A stretch of DNA of 64,000 nucleotides. Origin: Rachycentron canadum (taxonomy: Eukaryota; Chordata; Actinopteri; Carangiformes; Rachycentridae). Shown one piece after another: positions 39,101-50,583 of the stretch (positions are counted from its first letter, which is position 1; each line of letters starts with the position of its first letter). Both the position numbers and the translations under genes were made by a program. The notes below the pieces were generated by a model. It was not told the origin of the DNA. It was given only the letters and a program-made list of their open reading frames with translations, and made no database searches. The stretch spans positions 23,135,968-23,199,967 of the forward strand of contig CM076659.1 in NCBI GenBank assembly GCA_038496675.1, in the 5' to 3' direction.

Positions 39101-42100
39101 GTCTAAGAAGCTATTGAGTGACCCGGAGATGATGAAGGCAAGATTTCAAGGCACAGCTGAGTAGAGGAGTGTGTCGAGTCGGAGGACTTCAGGATTGCTT
39201 CTCTGCTGTTTGCAAATGATGTGCTTCCATTGGCTTTGGCAGATCCTGGCCCTCAGCATGTACTGGGCCAGGTTGCAGAAGCAGTGGAGATGAGCTGTTG
39301 GACTGGACCACTGTGATGTGACCATTTAAATGCTTTAGTTTTACCTATGGATTTATGTTGTGACTCTCACCTACGGTCATAATCTCTGAGCAGTGACTGA
39401 AAGGAAAAAGCAGATGAAATGAGTTTAGTCTGCAGGGCATCTGGGATCAGCCTTAGAGACAGTGAGGAGCTTGGAGTACAGCTGCTACACCTTCATGTTG
39501 AGAGGAGCATGTCTTCTGTCCTCAGACTGCTTGGTAAATAAAAGCAAAAAAAAAGAAAAACAGCTACTGGCTGATGTAGGCAGTGTTATATGTCAGCTAG
39601 ATGTGTTACTGGTGACAACTTTGTATGACCATGTATGACCTTATGGGGTTGTCAGCTTATTCTTCTGTGCCCAGGTGGCAGGAATAATTAAATAAATAAA
39701 ACAGCCAACTGCACATCAACTACATTCGTTATTAAATACACACTAGTGGATTTTGTTGTGACCACTCTGGTGGTTGGTTAATAACATATCCAACCTAGTG
39801 CTGCTGTAACAGACCCACTGAGACCACAGGATGTGACATTCGTTGCTCTTTTTAAAACCCACTGCTTTACTGTACTGCGCTCCATCAAAAACAAAGCTCC
39901 CAAACAATAAATTGGTTACCACAGGGGCCTCAACCCGTGGCTGAGCAAGAGAGCTGGTGTGTGGGCTGGTTGCTGCTACAAGGGATGGGTGTCTGTTGCT
40001 TCCTCAGGGGAAGACAGCGTTGAGCATGCAGGTCACACCGAGTGGGTGGCTAATACTCTGACTCAAGCTCATGGCTGGACAATGTCAGGTCTTCCTGACC
40101 CCTCTAGGGCAATGGAACAGAGGAGAGAGTCGCTGAAATAGTAAGACTCTGACATGTCTCTGCCAACACACAGTCTGCCTCAGTGGACACTGTGGATAAT
40201 GTGCATCAAGCAAGAATATGTGGAACAACCAGAGAAAAGTGGCCTGAAGCTCTGTGCCGTTTCATAGGACAGAGGGAACAGTGACTGCATTCAAAAGCAC
40301 AAGGACTCCCTTTAAAAAGCAAGCTGCCCCTAGTTTAGGGTAAACTTAAACTGTGTGGGCTAGAATCAGAGGCAAAATCCACTTCTCTTCATCCTTTGTT
40401 GTGAGGCCTGGTTCAACCTAAACTCAGAGTTTGAATGATGTTTTCAACATGGACAAGGACAACACAATGATCTGTGTTGTTAGATACAACCATTTGTTGT
40501 AACTAATAACCTGCCCAATAACACGTGAGCAGATTAATGTTAGTAATGGTTATGTGTTCATCACAACCTGCGGTGGGGAGGGGGCAGTGACTAACAGGCA
40601 TTGACCTGGACAAAGGGTCAGTGATGGAGGTGGTGAAGATGGGTGTGTGGAGTAAAAGAAGATTGTTGCGGCATCACTTTTTACTGACCTCCCACCATTC
40701 AGCTGGACTGCTCCGTTACCCCTGAGGTCAAGATAACTGCAAGAGTGAAACTATAAATGATTGATCTGCCTGTAGGACGGGGCTGACGGTGTTTAGCTAT
40801 GCTGATGCAGAGACAATCAGCAGCGCAGCCCTCGCAGCAGTCGACAGAGGTCCAGTAAACATCTGATATATTTATTCATCCTTGACTGATCCAACTATAG
40901 TCTGTGCAGGAAAAAACAAGCACAACCTGAAACAACTCATGTACCATCAAGCTACTCTAAGGGAAGTCAAACAACCAATTTTAATGGTTAGATAAATAAC
41001 ATCGGAGCTGAAATGGAATGTACTTGTACATACAAACTGTGAGTCTGCGTGTTAGTATTTTGCAGCAGACATTTGCAGCCCACCTGAAGAGACATGAAAC
41101 AACAGGACTAAGATAATGTGGGGTGAGAGTGAGTCATAATGCTAGAAGAAATGAGCTGACTGGATCAGAAGCCTGTGCCCATACATTTAGAGCTGCAGCA
41201 CAGCTGAACTGACCAACACAAGTGGAAGAGAAATCACTTTTCCACATTTATTAACCTCAACAGTTGAGCTTGGTGCTGTGGAGCGGGGAGAAGCTACAGG
41301 AAGTAAACTTACAGCACAGAGCAGCAGAGGCTTCAGCACAGAGAGGCATAATGAGGGGTGCACAGACAGTTCAGCAGGCTCTAGGTCTTGTGTCAAAGGC
41401 TTTGGAGGTGAATACTGAAGTACATGCACAGACCCCCACATCTTTCCACTGCCTCCCTCCTTCTCCTCCACCCAGCCTCAACCATTCTTTATGTCCCCCG
41501 CCGCCTCCTATTGTTGCTGCCCACTCCTCCTCCCCTCTCCACAGGTCTGCCACAATAACAGCGACTGCACTCAGAGCTCAGCACAGCGGAGCTGAATTCA
41601 CCTCTGTTTTAGCTTTTTCTCTTTGGCTTTTATTTGTGTTGTTTACGTGTTGGCTGTTCAGGTGTGTGCGCGCGTGTGTGCTGTACCGGCCCACACAGCA
41701 GTGGGAGAGGAGGAGACAACAGTAAGCAGGAGCGATGTCATTTCCCCCTCGCTCCTCCTTTTCCTCCCTCCCTGATTCTCTCTCTCTCTCTCTCCCCTTC
41801 TCATGCTCCTTCTCCTTCATTGCCACGGCCATCAGGATCCATCTTCTCTCTCGCCATCATTCTGCTTGGTTATGCAATGCACTGTTGGAGCCCTACCGTA
41901 ACACTGTCACTGGCGGTAGGTGCAGATCCATATTACCACACTGACCGCCTGGCACTCCATCGTCCTGTGCCTCCTCACAGACATCTGCTCCATGGGATTT
42001 TACTGCATTTCCTTCTCCACTGGAATATCACTCGTCAGACTTGGCTAATTCCAGGACTTGCGTGTACCTTGGTCAGCGGAGGCTGGGTGTCACCGATACC

Positions 42101-45100
42101 CCAGCAGCTGATCCTACAGACAGACACATACACGGCGGTGCCACGGGGGCTTCAGTGACGGGAGAGAGGCTTCTCTGAAAGGCACTAATTGCACTGCTCC
42201 CCAGAGGCTTCTGAGGCTGGGGTAGGGTGGGGGCACCACAGAACGCGGGGGTGTGTGCATTTACCAATAAACTGGGGAGCGAGGTGGAGGAATTTAGGCA
42301 AAGCAGTAACAGGGAACTCAAGAGAGAAAACAGACAGGGAGGATGAGAGGAAAGGTGGGGAGGTGAGATAGGTGGGAGGGGGCAAACGGGGAGAGGGTTT
42401 CTCCTCGCCCCCTAAACGGAGGCTGCTAGTGCTTTAGCAGCAGCAATGCAAACCTGCTGATTAGAAATTGACTGCAAAGACGAGTGTGGGGGTGAAGTTA
42501 CTCTGAAGGGAAGTTAGGGGATGGTGGGCTGTTAAACGCTACAGACCAGAGGACGTCGCTGAACGAGACCACCTTCTATTCCTCTCTCTCACTTCATCTG
42601 TCGCTTACAGACACTGGGACTGTGTTCCACAGGCAGCCCCCCTCCTTCCCCACAGGGCTCCATATGTAGCATGCCATGGTTTTCCAGTGAGGACCCCAAA
42701 TGCATGCTGGATGATGTTGACTTACACCTTAAACGCCTTAGGGTAAGACACTTTCTTCTTGTACTATTTGGGTTTGAATTCACAGCACGAGATCTGGAGG
42801 AAGATGATCGTAGCTCTGTTTACATTTGCCCCTGAGCCAAGAATGATCCTGTTTACCTTTCAGCTCACACTTTCAGATAGGGACAACACTATCTCCGGCC
42901 CCTTGCCACTACCCTCTGAGGCTCCTCCACAGGAAAGAACAACTACTTGCAACGATCTGGGCGTGAGGGGTGGTTGGGGTGGTTATTCATTCATGGCATG
43001 CAAAAAGAGGTGGGTGTGGGTGAGGGGGCTCTAAATGACAGCATTAAATCATGCTTATTCTAACACGGGGGATCCCCCTGAGAGCTGCTGCTCTACCATT
43101 GCAGATTGCAGATAATGCGAGGATGAGGCTGAGCTGTGCTGGTGTCGAGGGTCTCAGCTTCAGGCGGGTCATAAACGCCAGCGTTCACACCTTCACTCCG
43201 CATGGTCATTGTTTTGTTCGATTCACAATTATTTTCTCTGGGGGTGAGGTTGTTGTGCTGGTGGGGCTACTTAAACCCAGATTGGGTTTTTTTTTGTTTT
43301 TTTTGTTTTTAAAAAAAAAAAAAAAACCCTGCTAAATTAGCAGGGGCAAGAAGACAAAGAAGCACCGCTGAGCATCATGTTCATTTCTGTTGTGGTTTAT
43401 ATTTGTGCGACAACCACTGACAGTCTCCATTAACTTCCTTCGATTCCAGACACGTGTTCCCTTGCCAGGTTAGCTGAGCATCAGGACCATGGGCACCACA
43501 GTCGTCACCCTTGAGGACGTGCAGGCATTGGAGGCCAAGGAGGAGCAGGAGGAGTCCATCTTGGCCATGTTAGGCATCATTGGCACGTTCCTGAACCTCT
43601 TTGTAATCGTTTTTGTTTACATCTATACAACACTGTGAGGACAAACCCTGCTGTTTGAGACAAGACAGACTGAGGTGAGCGGCGGGGGATAATTAGACCG
43701 TGACATCTGACATGGACATCTTCCCTGGAGAGAGAAGGAGTGAACCAGACAGACAGGCTGCGGATGGAGACGAAGAAGCCATATTGCTAAGTCACAGCCA
43801 TGAGCCGGGGAGATAACAAAGGGCTGGAAGACATGACAGGAACAGGGCTACCCTGGAATCAGGGTGAGCAGAGCCAGAAATATATTGTCCAGCCCCCCAG
43901 CCAGGACTGACCCCCACTGACATACAAACTTCACAATGATAAAAATTTTCTTGGACTCACTGGGAAGATGAGCCAAGCAATACAGCCTTTTCAATTTTTG
44001 ATTTTAATTGCCATTTTCCTGAAGGGCAGGCAACATGTGCTAAAGCAGAGTCTGTAAGATGTACAGTGGGAAGCCTGTCTGAAGAAAGTGTTGGCCACCA
44101 GGGCTCCTGTCATACAGTACCTGTCCCCAGAGATGTGGTTCTGGACTAACTTTGCTCCTCAGACTCCTACGTTTAAACAAACATTTCTATTCTGCGAGCA
44201 GCCCTGCAACACCTTTAGCATCCTGCTTAGGATGAGTTTAGAGAAATACTAAGCCAAAAATGTGAAAAAGCAGAGGGTGGGAGTGGGGGTGCTGGAAATG
44301 AGTCTGTTACAGCTGGAGTTAAGAAACGAAAGAACAACATCAACTTAATAATGGAACCACACAGCTGAGGTGAACTGGGTCTTATCTTCTTTCATTTCCT
44401 GGATCTCCGACCGCTGCTTCACACTGATGAGTGGGGGGGTGGGGGCTGAACGATTCTCTTGATATTTGTTCACGTTGATTTCAGGGTAGTGTCAGCAATT
44501 CTTTCCCTGTATTAAAAAGGCTTTTATAAATATTTGAATAAAGTCTAGATGTATTGTGCATTTGAACAATAAACATTAGAGCACATAACTAAGCCTTATC
44601 TGTGAAAGACACCCAGGATGAGTGTGAGAGAGTCATCACCAGGTTATTTAATGACATAAAGGTGTGTGTTACACTTTTGAATGTGATGGTTTTCATAGCT
44701 GTTGGCTAATAAGAGCCACACTTGCATGGTGGCTTGAGCTTAATTGGATGATGACTGCACTGCACAGGAAAGGAGGGGTGCCATCAGAACAGCAAACATA
44801 TCAATCTGATCCAGACCATGGGGACAAGTAGGGCATCGTGGCTCACGGAATTACAAAGATGATCACTGGTGTCGGCACACCACCTCCCTGCTCCCATCCA
44901 CCTGAAAGCACCTATCTACCTAAACTGCAAATCCACCCCACCATACAGAGGGAATGGTAATGAAGGTGTTTCACCTTGTACTGCCTCCAATGATACATCC
45001 TGTGATGGGGGGAATCCTGTGTACCAGTTTGCATCCAGAACTCCTTTTCTGTGCAAAATGTTAAACCTAAAAACAGTCTTTTTTTTTAAACCCCAAAATT

Positions 45101-48100
45101 ACAAATGAGAAGCCTGAAGTCCACACTAATGAAACGCAGACTAATGAAACCCCCTCTGTTCACACATTTATTCAGCTGTAGGGAAGCTCCAGAGGCTCAC
45201 ACAGGCCTGTCTGTCTGTTCCACATGGTCTCTACAGTATCTGGAGTGATAAATCATTACCAACCAACCTCCAACAGCCCAGTCATGTTAACATTACCCTC
45301 CAACACCATGTGCACTCAACATGACTGATGGACCAGAAAAACAACCATTAGCTAAGCAGCGCCACCTGATGCAGCCTAGATTGACATTAAATCTCGACTC
45401 TAGTCGAGGTGTAGGAATATAACAACAAATATATAAATATAACAAAACACCCAACATCAGATTTGGAAAATGTGTATCCTTCCAATTTAGTCAAATTACC
45501 ACTGTGGGGATGTTCAGGGGTGTCAACACTCACTAATGGCTCAGCTTCCTGTGATGGAGTGCCCGGCAATGGAGGGATATTGTAATGTATCCCAAAAGGC
45601 TTTGCCAAGACTCCGGTGATTCATATGGAACGATGTGCAAGGCTGATGGGAGTGGGATGGGGATGAGTGTGGGGTGGGGGGCATCAGGGAGAAATAAAGG
45701 CCTGTGATCTGGTTGACAAGGTGATTCTAAAGGGCAGATACGAGGTGTTGGGACAGTCTGTAAGGTGTGAAGTGGTTGACAAAGCCTTACTAATATTTTG
45801 TAGGTGGAATTAACTCATTTACTCCGACTGTGTGTTGGACGGGAGCGTATACTGAGGATGGCATCATAAAGCATCTACTATGATTGTGAATTCAGAAGAA
45901 AAGTCTGGGTGAATGAGGGAGAGCGGGTTGTTAAGTACCTCCTGTTCCTCAGGAGCTGCACAGATCTGAACGAGTGGCATGAAGAGGAATGGGTTGGTCT
46001 TTAATGACCCTACTGCCTTAATGGACACTGTAGAATATGACTTATGATGCTTTGTTTAAATGTATTAGTGTAGTAATTCCCTCTAAAAGATGTATATGTA
46101 ACAATTCACCATTAACTGTTTTGATCCATTTCAAATTCTTAAAGTTGCATCAATGGATTTTTTTGGCCACCATGAAGACATAACAAGCTGACACGAAGTG
46201 GTTTTGACATGTTTGTAATTCATTCACAGTTTTCTGTTGTGTTTCTGCTCCACTTATGAAAGCAAGTCAAACAGTAAGGCTACTTTCAGCTCTTTTTGGT
46301 CTCCGCCAACTCTGAAGAAAAACATCTAACTCTTAAGCTGCTAGATGCTCCATTGTGTTCACAAGCTTTTAAGGTCTGAAGGTAGAGTATAGAGAAAACC
46401 AGCAGTGAGACACAACCTAACAATCAATGTGTGTAAAAACTAAAATAAGTTCAAAGAGGATGAAAAGCTCCATATAGTTGAGGAGTTGGTGAGAACTCTC
46501 TCTGGGTTATTCATACAGTGATTTTATTCTTACATAAAATCAATTTATTGGTGCATACAGTTTAATTTGGCTTTTTATCTTTCCTACATCAAGTTCACAG
46601 AAGTTCCCTCTGGCCAGGAGAAAAATCAAAGACAGTGTGATACTATATTTTTCAACAGTAGGATGGACGTCTTAGTTATTTCACACAATCCTCAAAGACC
46701 AAACCAATCAACAGCCTTTAATGACAACACACCATTAAAGGAGCATGGATTTACGTTGTTATGTTTCCTCCACAGGCCTGGGTAAAACCCATAGACTGTC
46801 TATAAAAATAGACAAAGACTGGATCTGAAGAGTCTGAAGAGTGCTGAAGTGTCTGAAACCTGTATCTCATCTGATGAGCATCAGCCAAGATGGCACCTGC
46901 CAAATTACAAAGTGGAGGCTTCAAAACGGCAGCTCACAAACCAATGGGTGGGGTGACACTTGGTAACCACCCAGCAGCTCTTTGAGTCGTGAGGTTGCGT
47001 TCAATACCGAAGATGCTGTTGCATTATTTCATGTAGAATTAACATACAATGGATGGAGGGCAGCAAGATGGAGGGTTATAAATCTTTGAAGAAGGAAGAA
47101 AGAATTAAGATCCTGCAGCACACCCCCACATAGGAAACAACATCTGTGACAGGCAGAAGGTACTAACACAAAGCGATGTTGTGATGAATAAATGTAACAC
47201 ACAGCACCACTTCAGACAAACAAACAAAAATGAGGAGATCATTTCTGGGTATGGTGCATTTGTGAGATATAGTAAATTCCAAATCCCAGCTCTGCACAGT
47301 AGGACGCTCATATTTTCATAGACATGAAGAGATTTGAGGTAAATGAAAACGAACATAGCCACACTAATAAAACCAATGATCAACTTATCATTAGTTAAAG
47401 TGGAGTCTATAAAAAGTGTTCAGTGTGCAAACAAGGAGAAACAACAAACCTCACACGTGTGAACACATCTTGAATTGATCAAGAATAACTAGTTCACTAA
47501 CTAGTTGACTAGTTCAACATTACTTCGTGTTCTCAAAACTATTATGTGTTCAAATGTAATGTTGGCTTTCAGGACTTTTGTAGGATAGATCACCAGGAAC
47601 TCTCAGGTCCCTGGTCTTCATTCCAGCTCAGGGCTTCTGGATCCAGTTCTTACACAGACCATGGTCAGAGAGTCGCCTGCTTTCATTGCAGATACCTTTG
47701 TTTATCTAAGTGCAGTGGCTAATTAGCAGGGAATAGAGCCATTAGTTTGTGCATGGAGTGGTAAATGCATAGATTTTAGAGGAAAATGAGTCATCATTAA
47801 GGCTACAGCATCACCAGAGCATGTGATGACACCTGATATCAAACAAGACACTGTAAACTTCATATTACACACACACACACACACGTAAGCGTGTGTCAGA
47901 GGCATTTACCAGATAATGAGGAGCAATTACATTTTTTTTTTTGTTGTTACTTGTTACTTAATTATGAGACCAGGGGCATAGTAGCACACACAGCAGCGTG
48001 TGCACACACACACACACACACACATACACACACACACACACGCACGCACACACACACACACCAACACACACACACACACACACAGATCGTCCTGCAGACT

Positions 48101-50498
48101 GAAGCAGCAGCTCAGCACCAGGCTCAGAGAGGTGGGACACACTGAGCTAGAACTGGCTCTGGGCTGATAAGCGAGCACACAATGGGATCAGCAGCATACA
48201 AACACTGACGTGAAAATCCTCGTGTCTCTTACTGCATGAAATGTGTTCCATCCAAAGTCAACACAGAAAGGAGCCTGATCAAACACAGCGTAAACATATG
48301 TGCTTCTCGGTAAGATGACTGCATCAGGATTTCTCCACTGGAGCAGGTCTACAGTGAGATCCTCATGTACGAGGTTGATTTTTATGGAACTTTCTTGGTG
48401 AACATTACAGGAATAAATGATGAAATCTTTGCTCTTCACATCAATGTGAAGCACTCCACCACTATGACACCACAAATCAGAACAATGATAACAAAATAAT
48501 AAGATTACCAGTACTGCTGCTTTAGGCTGTATTCATATTACATTATATTTTTCCATATATAAACTATAAAAATGAGTACAACAGGGATTTGATTTTAATA
48601 CCTTAAAGAGCAACTTGACACGCATGGAAAGAGGCATAGTCACCTGAGCCATTACCAGTAGATGGAGCAGAGTGTCTGAATTCATGATGCTGAGTGGGAG
48701 GAGTCACTGATCACCACTGTTAACTATTAGCTCACTGCATCACTAACAAATAAGATTACTTGATTTTCACCAGACCAACAATGTTTCTCATACAAAGCAT
48801 TTATTTAAATAAAGATGTACTTGACAACAAAAGATGAGTACATACGTATGTTCTATTTACACTTCTGGGGAAAATCCTGATAATGTCCTACAAGCTGGAT
48901 ACTAACAAACTTATGATATTCACTTGGCCATATCAACAGTGTCTAGTGGATGGACTGAAATACTGTTAGCAGTTTGATACTTTACTCTATGGCCTTAGCA
49001 TTGAAACCCCTTTCTCAGACAAACTACAAGACTGTCCATCCAGCTCTTCTGCAGGCTGCTGGGAGCTCAGAAAGAGGTCTGACTGAAATAAGGACCAAAA
49101 GAACAGTTCTATTCTACTGTTACAGAGATGAGAGGCTCAAAACAGAGTGGTGCACCATTCTTTTCATCGAGATGGTGTCTCTGACAAGTCTGGGCTCATT
49201 CAACAGAAACTAGTGGGATCCAATGGAAAAGTCACTGTGGCTCCACCTGCTGTTTCATTTAGGAAGACACATTTAACACTGAGCCCAAATACCAGAGTCA
49301 TCCACACCTACTGAAGCAGAAATCTGCACAAATACAATTCAAACTGAAACCCAGACCCAAATGGAACAAGGCACATGTTGCATTTGACCAGCCTTAATAA
49401 TGAACCTTCTGACCCATGTGTCCTGTGAACACTCCTTTCTCATCAGTGCTACCTCAGGGTAAAAGTATCGAGTGGTAGAGGCTGCTGGTGTCAGAGGTCA
49501 GAGTCGTTTTAGGGAGCCTACCTGAGTCGTTGCGCAGGTATGAGGACATGGCCGGGATGAGGCAGGACTGGCTCAGCAGCTCCTGCAGCACAGCAGGCAG
49601 GGCTGAGCTGTTGTGGGCTCTGCTGTCTGCAGAGGAACCGTCAACACTGTGGCAGCTACAGGAGCCTGCTGGGTTGATGTAACTTGCCAAGACCTAGTGA
49701 AAAAAGACGATATAGACATAAGATGGGTTGCTAATAATACGGGCTTACATTGACACATATAATTACAAGCTTCAGGTGACCTCCTCTGGAGCACGGTCAA
49801 ACTAAGACAATCTCTGTCCTCATCTTCAACTGTAATTTGGTTGTTTTTTGAAACCAGTCTGTCAATCACAGCCACGCCCCAATGCATACAGTCTATTTTC
49901 CTACTTACCTGAAGCAGACAGGTGACGTGCTCCTCTTCTAGCCGTTGCTTTGTGAGTGCCTGCTCTACGTCCCAGCCTGAGGCTGTGGATCCAGTACCAA
50001 AACCAGTTCCTTTAGCCCAGTACAACTGTTGCTCCTCACTGGTTCCCCCACCGTGACAACTGGACATCTGTGGCTGTCAGTGAAGAAACAGATATGAGAT
50101 CATGAGTAAGATTAGAATTTGGTTTGATCATCAATCTGTTGTAGTGGTACACAGCTGGTGAACATCAGGTCTGTGAGTATTGTCCTTAAAGTCAAAGCTG
50201 CTGCTGAAAATAAAGCATCTGAAGTTTTCTCAGAGTCAAGAGTCAAACATGGATTAAAGGTGTGTGAAGAAACAGCCATGTCATTTCAGTCTAGGGTTGA
50301 TGTTTTCTTGAATGAGCCTTTGTCTTACATTGAACACAGTGGTTGTATGTCTCACCTCACAGAGTGAGGGTCTCAAGGACAGTTACTGCCATAGTGACAA
50401 GTCCTTGACTCATGTTCAAGTCTCCATGATCTGTACTCATCTTCACCTTCACATTTGCTATTGGCTATTGGCAAGTGAAGTGGTCTGGGGTGGTGGTG

Positions 50499-50583
<85 letters not shown>

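Noticed and set aside
41264..42158. 153- and 174-codon plus frames before tunar
   Set aside because: Ser/Pro/Leu runs come from CT-rich sequence; overlapping open frames suggest composition, not coding.
42743..43335. 94-codon plus frame at 43051-43335 as an extension of the upstream tunar exon
   Set aside because: Ends in poly-Phe/poly-Lys from the T/A tract; no conserved look and no good donor.
47105..47383. 92-codon hydrophobic minus frame, possible membrane protein
   Set aside because: Hydrophobicity arises from T-rich sequence; no transcript signals and no family resemblance.
47954..48178. Cys/Val-rich frames on the minus strand
   Set aside because: Pure shadows of the (CA)n microsatellite.
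48188..48475. 95-codon minus frame with smooth composition
   Set aside because: No recognised motif and no splice-phase fit to birc6 exons M and N, which already join directly.
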